Assembly: GCA_005889445.1 (NCBI GenBank)
Contig: VBGS01000098.1
Location: forward strand, 1 to 9,030
DNA: 9,030 bases
Direction of reading: 5' to 3'
Source: Chloroflexota bacterium
Lineage (GTDB): Bacteria > Chloroflexota > Limnocylindria > P2-11E
Numbering within the stretch: the stretch's first letter is position 1; each line of letters starts with the position of its first letter. Positions 1 through 6,774 of this stretch are shown here, one piece after another. Both the position numbers and the translations under genes were made by a program. The notes below the pieces were generated by a model that was not told where the DNA came from, ran no database searches, and saw nothing but the letters and a program-made list of their open reading frames with translations.

Positions 1-369
1 CGGGAAGATCGAACAGACGCGGTCGTTCGGGCCTGGTGGGGGCGGGCCACCCGCGCTGCGTTTCGCGGTCGGCGCCTGCGTCGCGGTCGAGACGCCGCAC
101 GCGCGGAAGAAGTAGGCCTGCGAGTCGAGCTTGCTGCCGAGCGCGCTCTGCGGGCCGGTCCGATTCGGGCGGTCGACGAACTCGTCGTAGTCGACGTTGC
201 GCTCGCGGATGACGGTCCACGCGAAGAGCGCGCTGGGAAGGACGTCCGGTGACCAAAGCCCCGGAGCCTCGCCGGCGGGACCGCTGCCATCACGAATGTC
301 GTTGAGGTTCGCCAAGGCGAGCACGAAAAGAAGCAGGCCGCGCACCAGCCACGGACGGCGGCCGCTCAC
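1..369 (-). CDS. Partial membrane protein, possible GT-C (GT39-like) glycosyltransferase, N-terminal 123 residues
   Basis: The frame is open from a GTG at 367-369 to base 1 with no stop, so the C terminus lies outside the window. The start overlaps the comF stop by 4 bases (GTGA), the same junction used elsewhere in this cluster. The N terminus reads MSGRRPWLVRGLLLFVLALA: a short basic stretch and one membrane segment at about residues 8-21. An extracytoplasmic-looking part follows with LPSALFAW (about 46-53) and NVDYDEF (about 59-65), and the visible part ends in CSIFP. The pattern of N-terminal helix, LP-x-ALF, D-x-DEF and a later FP resembles, from memory, multi-pass membrane proteins of the oligosaccharyl or mannosyltransferase GT-C type. 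The catalytic region and most membrane helices are not visible, so the function is only a suggestion; that this is a real gene is much safer. Confidence 0.7.
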   Translation of the reverse strand, partial: MSGRRPWLVRGLLLFVLALANLNDIRDGSGPAGEAPGLWSPDVLPSALFAWTVIRERNVDYDEFVDRPNRTGPQSALGSKLDSQAYFFRACGVSTATQAPTAKRSAGGPPPPGPNDRVCSIFP

Positions 370-980
370 TCCTCGACGGCGACGACGTAGGCGCAGACCG
401 AACGGGCGCCCGCGGCGCGCGCGGCCGCGGCGGCGTCCCGCAGGGTCGCGCCGGTGGTGGTGACGTCGTCAACGAGCGCCACGCGGAGGCCGCGCAGCGA
501 CGCGGCCTCGGCGACGAAGGCGGCCCGGACGTTCTTCGCGCGGGCGATCCGATCAAGCTCGACCTGCGGTGTGCCCTGCCGGATGCGACGCAGTGCGGTC
601 CGCACCGGCAACCCGGTTCGCCGGCCGATGGCCCCCGCGAGCAGCGACGCTTGGTCGTACCCGCGCGCGAGCGCGCGTGCGCGATGGAGCGGCACCGGAA
701 CGATCGCGTCGATCACGATCCCGGTCGCGAGGTCCCCCGCCAGCACACGGGCGACGAGCGCACCGAGGTCGTCGGCGAGGGCTGGCTCCTTGCCGTACTT
801 GAGGCGGTGCACCGCGGCCCGGAGCGGACCCTCGTGCGCCCCGGCCGCGCGGACGGCGATCGGCCCTCGCTGCGTCACGGGCTCGCACGAGTCGCGACAG
901 GCAAGACAGAACCACGCGCCGGGCTCGGCGCAGCCGGCACAGCGCGGAGCGAGGAGGACGTCGCGGACCGCGTCGATCAC
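366..980 (-). CDS. comF: ComF family protein (phosphoribosyltransferase-like, DNA uptake)
   Basis: The 204-residue product has the ComF layout. An N-terminal zinc-binding four-cysteine motif comes first (C14-x2-C17 and C25-x2-C28). The family signature VPVPLHRARALARGYDQA is at about 94-111, and a type I phosphoribosyltransferase loop VDDVTTTGAT at about 170-179. Length is normal for the family. ComF proteins are needed for natural transformation in several bacteria, probably acting with the ComFA helicase on incoming single-stranded DNA in the cytoplasm; the substrate of the transferase fold is not settled. The GTG start overlaps the DUF192 stop by 4 bases, and its own stop overlaps the next gene by 4, so it sits inside a coupled operon downstream of the Tad genes. 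This is a cytoplasmic protein; no signal peptide or membrane segment is seen. Confidence 0.92.
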   Translation of the reverse strand: MIDAVRDVLLAPRCAGCAEPGAWFCLACRDSCEPVTQRGPIAVRAAGAHEGPLRAAVHRLKYGKEPALADDLGALVARVLAGDLATGIVIDAIVPVPLHRARALARGYDQASLLAGAIGRRTGLPVRTALRRIRQGTPQVELDRIARAKNVRAAFVAEAASLRGLRVALVDDVTTTGATLRDAAAAARAAGARSVCAYVVAVEE

Positions 981-1300
981 CGCTGGGCGGGCTCGGACAT
1001 GAGTTCGTCACCGGCTTGCGTGCCGGCGCGCGCGGCCGTACCGGCGGGCAGCTCGATGACGCTGGCGGCCCCCGGTGCGAAGATCGCCGGGAGCCATGGC
1101 CGGAGCCGCTCGACGACCCGCACGACCCGCCACGCTCTGTCGATGAACACCGCGTCGATCGCGAAGCGCATGAACAGCATCGTGATCGAGTTCGTCGACG
1201 GAATCAGCAGGCCCTCGCCCTCGCTCAGATGAGAGCGCGGGATGAGCCCGAGTCCCTGCGTGAGGAGATTGCTCGCCACGTCGCAGCGGTCGGCCAGCAC
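977..1300 (-). CDS. DUF192 (UPF0127) family protein
   Basis: The 107-residue product from the only standard in-frame start (GTG at 1298-1300) shows DUF192 hallmarks: EGEGLLIPSTNSITMLFMRF at about 27-46, then IDAVFIDRAWRVVRVVERL and a late IELPAGTAA segment. The family is a small beta-rich domain of unknown biochemical role, found in bacteria and archaea. The frame stays open upstream of the GTG to a stop at 1373-1375. The residues just before it (LLVRNRTRGTVLADR, ending inside this gene) look like the usual family N terminus, yet no ATG, GTG or TTG precedes them, so the true start may be non-standard. The gene follows tadC after 52 bases and overlaps comF by 4, so it is probably co-transcribed with both. 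No signal peptide is visible from this start. Confidence 0.85.
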   Translation of the reverse strand: MLADRCDVASNLLTQGLGLIPRSHLSEGEGLLIPSTNSITMLFMRFAIDAVFIDRAWRVVRVVERLRPWLPAIFAPGAASVIELPAGTAARAGTQAGDELMSEPAQR

Positions 1301-1352
1301 GGTGCCGCGGGTGCGGTTGCGGACGAGGAGCGGGCCGCGGGTCGTGATCGAG

Positions 1353-2273
1353 CTAGACGGAACCGCAGGACTTCATCGCGGACAGAGCGGCGGGCGCGAG
1401 GATGACGATGAAGAGCGAGGGGAAGATGCAGCCGACCGTCGGCAGCATGATGAGGATCGGGGCGCGAGCCGCCTTCTCCTCGGCGCGCTGCCGGCGCTCG
1501 GTCCGCAGCGTCTCCGACTGGATCCGCAGCACTTTCGACATCGACACGCCGAGCTGGTCCGCCTGGATGATCGCCGAGATGAAGTTCTGGAGCTCCTTCA
1601 CGTCGACGCGATCGTTGATCCCGCGGAGCGCCTCCTGGCGTGATTTGCCGACGCGCTGCTCCGCCGCCGCGCGCTTGAACTCCTCCGTGAGCGGCCCCTT
1701 CATCTTCTCGGTGACCTTGATGATCGCGGCGTCGAACCCGAGGCCAGCCTCGACCGAGATCGTAAGAAGGTCGAGTGCGTCGGGAAGCTCCGCGAGGATC
1801 GCGTTGCCGCGGCCGTTGGCGCGGTTGTTGAGATAGAAGTCGGGCGCGACGAACCCGAGGATCGCGCCGCCTGCGACGCCGCCGAGCGTGAAGAGCGCGT
1901 CAGCGGTCAGGAGGTTCACCAGCGAGGACGCGCCGATCGCGACGACGATGGCGACGAATGCCTTCACACCGAGGAAGAACTCGACGCTGGTCGTCTCCAT
2001 GGCCGCACGCTTCAGCTTGATCTGCAGTGAGCGCGCGGTGTTCGCTGGATAGAGACGCGCGACGATCGACGCGAGCCCTTGCACGATCGGCTTGATGGTT
2101 CGTTCCGTGATCGGCCGTTGCAGCTCGAGCTCTTCGAGGGTCCGGGGGCGCACCGAGATCTGCTGCAACCGAGCCTGGACGGGATCGAGCTGCTGTCCGA
2201 TCAGGAACGACGCGAACACCAGGAAGACGCCGAGACCGATGACGATCGGGAGGATGAGAAGGAAAAGGTCCAC
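1353..2273 (-). CDS. tadC: TadC, Tad pilus inner-membrane platform protein (T2SSF domain)
   Basis: The 306-residue protein has an N-terminal membrane helix at about 3-25, a hydrophobic pair at about 102-145, a cytoplasmic type II secretion F domain at about 162-270, and a C-terminal hydrophobic segment at about 271-298. The F domain carries LPDALDLLTISVEAGLGFDA and later SETLRTERRQRAEEKAARAP, both typical of TadC. With TadB it forms the membrane platform on which the TadA ATPase drives Flp pilus assembly. The start is GTG, two bases after the tadB stop; an AAGG lies just upstream and translational coupling is likely. Length is normal. It ends in TAG, the last core Tad gene in this unit before the DUF192 gene. 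Confidence 0.95.
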   Translation of the reverse strand: MDLFLLILPIVIGLGVFLVFASFLIGQQLDPVQARLQQISVRPRTLEELELQRPITERTIKPIVQGLASIVARLYPANTARSLQIKLKRAAMETTSVEFFLGVKAFVAIVVAIGASSLVNLLTADALFTLGGVAGGAILGFVAPDFYLNNRANGRGNAILAELPDALDLLTISVEAGLGFDAAIIKVTEKMKGPLTEEFKRAAAEQRVGKSRQEALRGINDRVDVKELQNFISAIIQADQLGVSMSKVLRIQSETLRTERRQRAEEKAARAPILIMLPTVGCIFPSLFIVILAPAALSAMKSCGSV

Positions 2274-2275
2274 GC

Positions 2276-3247
2276 TCAGACCTTGATGTCCGTGATCTTG
2301 CGGATCGCGGTGAAGCCGATGAACATCATGACCGCGCCGGTCGCCAGAAGGATCTGGCCGATGAGCTCGGTGAAGAGCGGCTGCATGAACTCCGGGTTGA
2401 TGAAGTTCAGCGTGACCGCGATGCCGATTGGCAGGAACGCGACGAGGTAACCGGAGTAGCGTCCCTGCGCCGTAAGCGTGCGGATCTCACCCTTGATGCG
2501 AACACGCTCACGGATGGTGAACGCGATCGTGTCCAAGATCTCCGCGAGATTTCCACCGACCTGCTGCTGGACCCCGATGGCCGTGACCATCAGGTCAAGG
2601 TCGTCGCTCTTGATGCGACGGACCATGTTCGAGAGCGCCTCCTCCATGCCCAGGCCGAGGTTGACCTCGCGCACGACGCGACCCATCTCTGGGCCCATCG
2701 GCGCGGGGGACTCGCGCGAGACCAGCTCCACCGACTGGAGGAAGCTGGAGCCCGCGCGAAGGGAGTTCGACAGCAGGGTGATCGTGTCCGGGAGCTGTTT
2801 GTTGAAGGCGTTGAGTCGGCCCCCGATGCGTCGACTGACCCAGATGCGCGGCGCGAAGTACCCGATGATCGCGCCGACCAGGGCGGACAGTGGATCGCGA
2901 AGCAGGAAGAGGACGAATCCCAGCCCTGCCGCGAGCCCGACGCGGATGTAGTAGTACTCCGCGACGCGCAAGCGCAGGTCCGCGCGCGCCAGATCGCGCT
3001 GCACCCGCGAGGCGAACTTCTTGTCGGCGACGTCGCTCGACAGCGTCGCGAATGGGTCGATCTCGCGGCGGGTCTTCTTCTCCTGTTTCTTCTCGACCGC
3101 CTGGGTCTGCGGACCGCCGGCGTAGCGCGCCATCCGCGACTCGAGGGTCTCCGGTCCGGCCCCGCCCATCATCGACGAGACCCCCCAGAAGATCAGAAGG
3201 ACCCCGAGGAAGAGGGTCGCGGGCAGGAGATATTCGAGAGGGATCAC
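2276..3247 (-). CDS. tadB: TadB, Tad pilus inner-membrane platform protein (T2SSF domain)
   Basis: I take the GTG at 3245-3247 as start, giving 323 residues that begin MIPLEYLLPATLFLG. The frame is open further upstream, but that stretch lies inside tadA and reads as arginine-rich shadow sequence. The start overlaps the tadA stop by 4 bases (GTGA). A membrane helix is at about 6-25, followed by a charged linker with a KKQEKKTRRE run, two helices at about 100-135, a T2SSF domain at about 150-262 (LPDTITLLSNSLRAGSSF; VGGNLAEILDTIAFTIRER; TLTAQGRYSGYLVAFLP), and two C-terminal helices at about 264-283 and 296-313. It pairs with TadC as the platform for TadA. Confidence 0.95.
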   Translation of the reverse strand: MIPLEYLLPATLFLGVLLIFWGVSSMMGGAGPETLESRMARYAGGPQTQAVEKKQEKKTRREIDPFATLSSDVADKKFASRVQRDLARADLRLRVAEYYYIRVGLAAGLGFVLFLLRDPLSALVGAIIGYFAPRIWVSRRIGGRLNAFNKQLPDTITLLSNSLRAGSSFLQSVELVSRESPAPMGPEMGRVVREVNLGLGMEEALSNMVRRIKSDDLDLMVTAIGVQQQVGGNLAEILDTIAFTIRERVRIKGEIRTLTAQGRYSGYLVAFLPIGIAVTLNFINPEFMQPLFTELIGQILLATGAVMMFIGFTAIRKITDIKV

Positions 3248-4647
3248 CGGAGGCTGGCGTTGAGGTCGCCGAAGGTGTTCTGCGGCAGCTTGATGCCGGC
3301 GGCCTCGAACTTCTCCGAGAACTTCGGACGGATACCGGTCGGACGAAGACGCCCTTGCACCTTGCCGTCCACGTAACCGGTCTGCTCGAACACGAAGACG
3401 TCCTGCAGCACGATCGTCTCGCCTTCCATCCCCTGGACCTCGGTGATGTTCGTGATCTTGCGCGACCCGTCCTTGAGGCGGCTGATCTGGATGATGAGGT
3501 CGAGCGCGCTCGCGATCTGCTCGCGGATGGCGCGCGCCGGTAGGTCGACGCCGGCCATGAGGCACATCGTCTCGAGGCGCGCGAGGATGTCCCGCGGCGA
3601 GTTCGCGTGACCCGTCGACAGCGAGCCATCGTGGCCGGTGTTCATCGCCTGGAGCATCGAGAGCGCCTCGCCACCACGCGTCTCACCGACGACGATGCGC
3701 TCCGGCCGCATACGGAGGGAGTTCTTGACGAGATCCATGATCGTGACCGCGCCCTTGCCCTCGATGTTCGCGGCTCGCGACTCGAGGCGGACGACGTGGT
3801 CCTGGACGAGCTTGAGCTCGGCGGCGTCCTCGATCGTGATGATCCGCTCGTCCTCGGGGATGAAGCCGGACAGGATGTTGAGGAGCGTCGTCTTACCTGA
3901 GCCGGTGCCCCCCGAGATGAACATGTTCAGCCGGGCTTCAACACATGCGCGCAGGAACTCCATCATCTCTGCCGTCGCGGTCCCGAACTTGATGTAGTCC
4001 TCGACGGTGATGCGGTACTTGGGGAACTTTCGGATCGTCACGACCGGCCCGTTCAGGGCGAGCGGCGGAATGATGATGTTCACGCGCGAGCCGTCCGGCA
4101 GACGCGCGTCCTCGTAGGGCTTCGCCTCGTCGACGCGCCGGCCGATCGGAGCGATGATTCGCTCGATCACGCGCATGACGTGCTCGTCGCTGACGAAGGT
4201 CACGTCCGACATCTGCAGCTTTCCCTTGCGCTCGACATACGTCCGGAACGGCCCGTTGACCATGACTTCGGTGATGGTGTCGTCGTTCAGCAGAGGCTGG
4301 ATCGGACCGAACCCGAGGATCTCGTCCATGATCTGCTCGAGCATCCGTTGACGCTCGACACGCGTGACGACGATGCCTTCCTCGTCGATGAACTTGTTGA
4401 ACATCTCCTCGATCGACGACTTGACCGCCTTCGCGTCGGACAGGTCGAGCCGCGGATCGAGGTTGTTGATGATCTTGGTCTGCAGGCGGACACGCACATC
4501 GCGCTGCGCGTCGCGTGCGGGCGCCTGGCTCTGCGAGAGCGGGCCCTCAGCCGGCGGCTTCGGCGGCTGCTGAGGAGATCCGGGCTGCTGGGGCTGTTCT
4601 GGCTGGCCACTCGGACGTTGGCCTTCGATACGTCTCAGAAGCGACAT
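3244..4647 (-). CDS. tadA: TadA/CpaF, Tad pilus assembly ATPase
   Basis: The 467-residue secretion ATPase is of the GspE/VirB11 superfamily, CpaF branch. Residues 9-48 are a Gln/Pro-rich, probably disordered tail. An N-terminal domain follows (about 55-130, ending LNDDTITEVMVNG), then the ATPase core: Walker A GGTGSGKTT at 246-254 (K252), Asp box ERIITIEDAAELKL at about 267-280, Walker B RIVVGETRGGEAL with E322, and His box GHDGSLSTGHANS at about 338-350. All catalytic elements are present. It is expected to act as a cytoplasmic hexamer that powers Flp assembly through TadB and TadC. The ATG at 4645-4647 follows a 123-base gap and the ribosome site is weak (AGG 5 bases upstream). Length fits the family. 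Confidence 0.96.
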   Translation of the reverse strand: MSLLRRIEGQRPSGQPEQPQQPGSPQQPPKPPAEGPLSQSQAPARDAQRDVRVRLQTKIINNLDPRLDLSDAKAVKSSIEEMFNKFIDEEGIVVTRVERQRMLEQIMDEILGFGPIQPLLNDDTITEVMVNGPFRTYVERKGKLQMSDVTFVSDEHVMRVIERIIAPIGRRVDEAKPYEDARLPDGSRVNIIIPPLALNGPVVTIRKFPKYRITVEDYIKFGTATAEMMEFLRACVEARLNMFISGGTGSGKTTLLNILSGFIPEDERIITIEDAAELKLVQDHVVRLESRAANIEGKGAVTIMDLVKNSLRMRPERIVVGETRGGEALSMLQAMNTGHDGSLSTGHANSPRDILARLETMCLMAGVDLPARAIREQIASALDLIIQISRLKDGSRKITNITEVQGMEGETIVLQDVFVFEQTGYVDGKVQGRLRPTGIRPKFSEKFEAAGIKLPQNTFGDLNASLR

Positions 4648-4770
4648 GTGTGCCTGTTTAACCCTGCCTTCCGGCTCCCGTTATCGGGTGCCTGCTCCCT
4701 CGGCGACGGAGTGTACGGTCGGACTACACGCGTTCGGGACATCAACGCGGGATCAGAAGTGGTCGAGAAA
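4648..4770. promoter_or_regulatory. tadZ-tadA intergenic gap with a GTGTA/TACAC dyad
   Basis: The 123 bases between the tadZ stop and the tadA ATG carry no convincing gene. They hold a perfect inverted repeat GTGTA (4711-4715) / TACAC (4725-4729) with a 9-base spacer, and a small CCCG-TTAT-CGGG hairpin at 4677-4688. Neither has a T-run that would make an intrinsic terminator. The gap is the largest inside the tadV-tadC unit, so an internal promoter, operator or RNA-processing site for tadA-tadB-tadC is possible, but I see no clear -35/-10 pair. Confidence 0.3.
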
Positions 4771-5949
4771 CTAGCGCGCGAAAAGACGCATGCCGCCCGC
4801 ACGCGCCGGTGTCTTTTGGGCACCAGCCGCGGCGGCCTCAGGCTCCCCGGCGGTCAGCCGTTGGGCGAGTGTGAAGATGTCCTTTGCGACCTGGCTCTCG
4901 CGGTGGCTGATCACGAAGGGCACCCCGCGATTCACCGCGAGGACGAGCGTGCGGCCATCGGACACGATCGTGTGCGGGATCTTCCGGCCGAGGCTCGCTT
5001 CGACATCGGAGGCTTTGATGCCGCCCGAGCTGTCGTTGCGGTTCGCGACAAGCTGCAGCTTGTGGTCGTCGTAGCCGAGCTTCTCGGCGATCTCCATGAA
5101 GACACGGACGTTCTTGAGACTCGTGATCTCGAGGGTCATCAGGGTGAGCACGACGTCGGCGACATCGAGCATCGTGATGACCTGCTCCTGGAACGACGGC
5201 CACGTGTCAACGACGATGTAGGCATAGCGCTCGCGCAGCAGCTCGAGCACATGCTTCACGTTCGCGCCGGTGATGAGCTCGGCCGACTCCGGCGTCGGCG
5301 GGGCGAGCAGGACCTTGATGCCCGTCGAGTGCGCGACGAGCACGCTCTCGAGGACGTCCGAGTCGGTGTTGTCGAAGCTTCCGACGAGGTCGGCGATGGT
5401 CTTCGCCTTGGGGCTCATGTTGAGGATCACCGCGATGTCCCCGAAGGGCAGGCTCCCGTCGACGAGCACGACCGGCTTCTGCGTCGTCTGGTGGAGCGCG
5501 ACCGCGAGGTTGGTGGCGATCGTGGTCCTGCCAACGCCGCCCTTGGGCGAGAAGAACGTGATGATCTTGCCCGTGTCGCGGGCCGCCGGCGCCGCGGCAA
5601 GAGCTCCAGCCGGCGCGGCCGCGGCGGGGGCCGCCTGCGCATAGCGCGCGCGCTTCACTTTCTCGAGCTCGTGGACGTGGCGGATGGCATTGATGAGCTC
5701 GTCCGCCGAGAACGGCTTCACCAGGAACTCGCGCGCTCCGGCGAGCATCGAGCGACGCAGGTAATCCTGCTCGCCCTGGACGCTCATCATGATGATCGGC
5801 GACTCGGGGACGGTGTTCGAGATGATCTCGGTGGCCGTGATGCCGTCCATGTCCGGCATGTTGATGTCCATGAGGATCACGTGGGGCCGATGCTGCTTGG
5901 CCATGTTGACGGCTTCTTGCCCGCCGCCAGCCGTGCCGGCGACCTCCAT
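4771..5949 (-). CDS. tadZ: TadZ/CpaE-like protein: truncated receiver domain plus MinD/ParA-like ATPase
   Basis: From the ATG at 5947-5949 the product is 392 residues. The frame is also open to a GTG at 6025-6027, but those 26 extra codons encode Arg-rich, non-domain sequence. The N-terminal part matches a response-regulator receiver from strand 2 onward: MEVAGTAGGGQEAV, phosphoacceptor-type D28 in LMDINMPDMDG, S56 in MMSVQGE, K78 in LVKPFS. Strand 1, its acidic pair and helix 1 are missing. An Ala/Pro-rich linker (about 105-125) leads to a MinD/ParA fold with deviant Walker A PKGGVGRTT (signature K136; the P-loop lysine is R141), LVDGSLPFGD (D164) and Walker B-like YIVVDTWP (D248). The family places Tad assembly machinery at sites in the cell, often a pole. 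It lies between tadV and tadA as in many Tad loci. Confidence 0.88.
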   Translation of the reverse strand: MEVAGTAGGGQEAVNMAKQHRPHVILMDINMPDMDGITATEIISNTVPESPIIMMSVQGEQDYLRRSMLAGAREFLVKPFSADELINAIRHVHELEKVKRARYAQAAPAAAAPAGALAAAPAARDTGKIITFFSPKGGVGRTTIATNLAVALHQTTQKPVVLVDGSLPFGDIAVILNMSPKAKTIADLVGSFDNTDSDVLESVLVAHSTGIKVLLAPPTPESAELITGANVKHVLELLRERYAYIVVDTWPSFQEQVITMLDVADVVLTLMTLEITSLKNVRVFMEIAEKLGYDDHKLQLVANRNDSSGGIKASDVEASLGRKIPHTIVSDGRTLVLAVNRGVPFVISHRESQVAKDIFTLAQRLTAGEPEAAAAGAQKTPARAGGMRLFAR

Positions 5950-6024
5950 TCGCCTACCCCGCCCGCTTTGGAATATACAGGCAAGAGGTCGATTGACGTG
6001 ACACCTGTCGCTCGGGCTGTCACG
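5950..6024. promoter_or_regulatory. tadV-tadZ junction with 7-bp dyad and AT-rich patch
   Basis: The 70 bases between the tadV stop and the tadZ ATG sit where the missing receiver N terminus should be. An inverted repeat CGTGACA (5997-6003) / TGTCACG (6018-6024) with a 14-base loop overlaps the tadV stop codon. On the minus strand a TATATT hexamer lies downstream of it (about 5969-5976 region), which could be a -10 box, though no good -35 partner is seen. A GGGGTAGG lies just before the ATG as a possible ribosome site. It could be a promoter or operator region, or the scar of a deletion. Confidence 0.3.
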
Positions 6025-6532
6025 CACCTGCTCCCGGTATCCGCCCCGCGAGCTCCATCCCGAGCGCCACGAGCGTGCCGAGGCCGAGCGCGACGCCGTA
6101 CGGGATCCACGTCTTCATGACGGTGCCCAACGAAGCGTCGGCGGTCCGCATTCGTCGCACCGCGAGGAAGCCCAGCGCGATGAGCCCACCGAGGAGCGCC
6201 CCGTACACGGCGCCGTACAGAAGGAGCCCGACGCCGCGCAGCGAACCGACGGCCATCAGGTATTTGCCGTCGCCCGCTTTGAGCCCGCCCGCCGCGTAGA
6301 AGGGGTAGGCCACGGCGAATCCGATGACCAGACCCGCGACATGGTCCGCGAGCCCCCGCTCGAAGACGCCACCGGGGATCGCCTCGAGGGCGCCGCACAA
6401 AAGACCGATGGCCATCACGGGAAAGGTCAGCGCGTTGGGGATCCGATGAAACCGCCAGTCGGTGTAGATGATCGCGACCACGAAAAGCACGAGGACGATG
6501 TCTTCGATCGTTCGCAGGTTATTCGTGATCAC
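6020..6532 (-). CDS. tadV: TadV/CpaA, A24-family prepilin peptidase
   Basis: The 170-residue polytopic membrane protein has both aspartates of the A24 aspartic peptidases: D25 in YTDWRFHRIPN and D88 in the GxGD-type motif LKAGDGK. Hydrophobic segments surround both sites (about 11-23, 35-50, 65-81, 92-125, 143-160). The size matches the short TadV/CpaA type, which lacks the N-terminal methylase domain of PilD. It should cleave the Flp prepilin encoded just upstream after its glycine, at the cytoplasmic face of the membrane. The GTG start at 6530-6532 has an AAGGGG only 3 bases away, a tight spacing, and sits 17 bases past a strong hairpin, so its translation could be weaker than that of flp. 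Confidence 0.94.
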   Translation of the reverse strand: MITNNLRTIEDIVLVLFVVAIIYTDWRFHRIPNALTFPVMAIGLLCGALEAIPGGVFERGLADHVAGLVIGFAVAYPFYAAGGLKAGDGKYLMAVGSLRGVGLLLYGAVYGALLGGLIALGFLAVRRMRTADASLGTVMKTWIPYGVALGLGTLVALGMELAGRIPGAGA

Positions 6533-6548
6533 GTTCCCCTTGGAAACG

Positions 6549-6578
6549 GACCGGGCGGCGTTTGTGCGCCGCCCGGTC
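6549..6578. terminator. 12-bp perfect hairpin between flp and tadV
   Basis: GACCGGGCGGCG (6549-6560) pairs perfectly with CGCCGCCCGGTC (6567-6578) around a 6-base loop. In the direction of transcription it lies 28 bases after the flp stop and 17 before the tadV start. The downstream minus-strand sequence is CGTTTCC rather than a U-run, so complete termination is doubtful. Partial attenuation, or a 3' stabiliser that lets the pilin message outlast the rest of the operon, fits better. This is inference from position and stem strength. Confidence 0.6.
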
Positions 6579-6605
6579 GCGTGTATTGCGATTGTTCCGC
6601 GTGCG

Positions 6606-6758
6606 CTAGGTGAGGTTGTTGCCGATGTTGCTGAAGATGTTCTGGATCTGGCCGCGGAGGAAGATCATCGCGACGATCACGGCGATGGCGATGACTGCGA
6701 TGATGAGTGCGTACTCGACCAGGCCCTGGCCTTCGTCGTCGCGGAGAAATGCCAGCAT
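6606..6758 (-). CDS. flp: Flp-family type IVb prepilin
   Basis: This short gene encodes 50 residues from the ATG at 6756-6758 to a TAG at 6606-6608. The leader MLAFLRDDEG ends in glycine and is followed by QGLVEYALII. This is the Flp processing motif, G / four residues / E-Y, so cleavage after G10 gives a 40-residue mature pilin with Glu at +5 and Tyr at +6. A single hydrophobic helix runs to about residue 33 (LIIAVIAIAVIVAMIF), and a short polar tail ends IFSNIGNNLT. Size and layout are typical of the major pilin of Tad systems. An AAAGGGGG ribosome site lies 6 bases upstream. It sits directly before tadV, its likely peptidase, and after a 187-base gap, so it probably heads the transcript. 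Confidence 0.95.
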   Translation of the reverse strand: MLAFLRDDEGQGLVEYALIIAVIAIAVIVAMIFLRGQIQNIFSNIGNNLT

Positions 6759-6764
6759 TCGGGG

Positions 6765-6772
6765 CCCCCTTT
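6765..6772 (-). promoter_or_regulatory. flp: flp ribosome binding site, possibly masked
   Basis: AAAGGGGG on the minus strand, 6 bases before the ATG, is the best Shine-Dalgarno match in the window. Its last G bases are part of the self-complementary GGGGCCCC at 6761-6768, so the site could pair locally or in trans. It lies just downstream of the closing CGACAA arm of the candidate leader fold. Confidence 0.55.
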
Positions 6773-6774
6773 CT

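Noticed and set aside
454..1405. Several plus-strand open frames opposite comF and DUF192
   Set aside because: Low-complexity Arg/Ala/Gly-rich products typical of GC-rich shadow frames; the minus-strand genes carry clear domains.
3248..3565. N-terminal extension of tadB to an upstream start
   Set aside because: The extra 106 codons lie wholly in tadA and read as basic, Arg-rich sequence; the GTGA overlap start at 3247 fits the TadB N terminus.
2595..3629. 344-residue minus-strand frame over tadB and the end of tadA
   Set aside because: Arg/Ser/Pro-rich sequence without family resemblance; tadB and tadA in the other minus-strand frames account for the DNA.
4180..6120. 646-residue open frame on the plus strand opposite tadA and tadZ
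   Set aside because: It is rich in Arg, Asp, Glu, His and Val with no domain, and is the antisense mirror of two well-supported genes in GC-rich DNA. It crosses their gap by chance.
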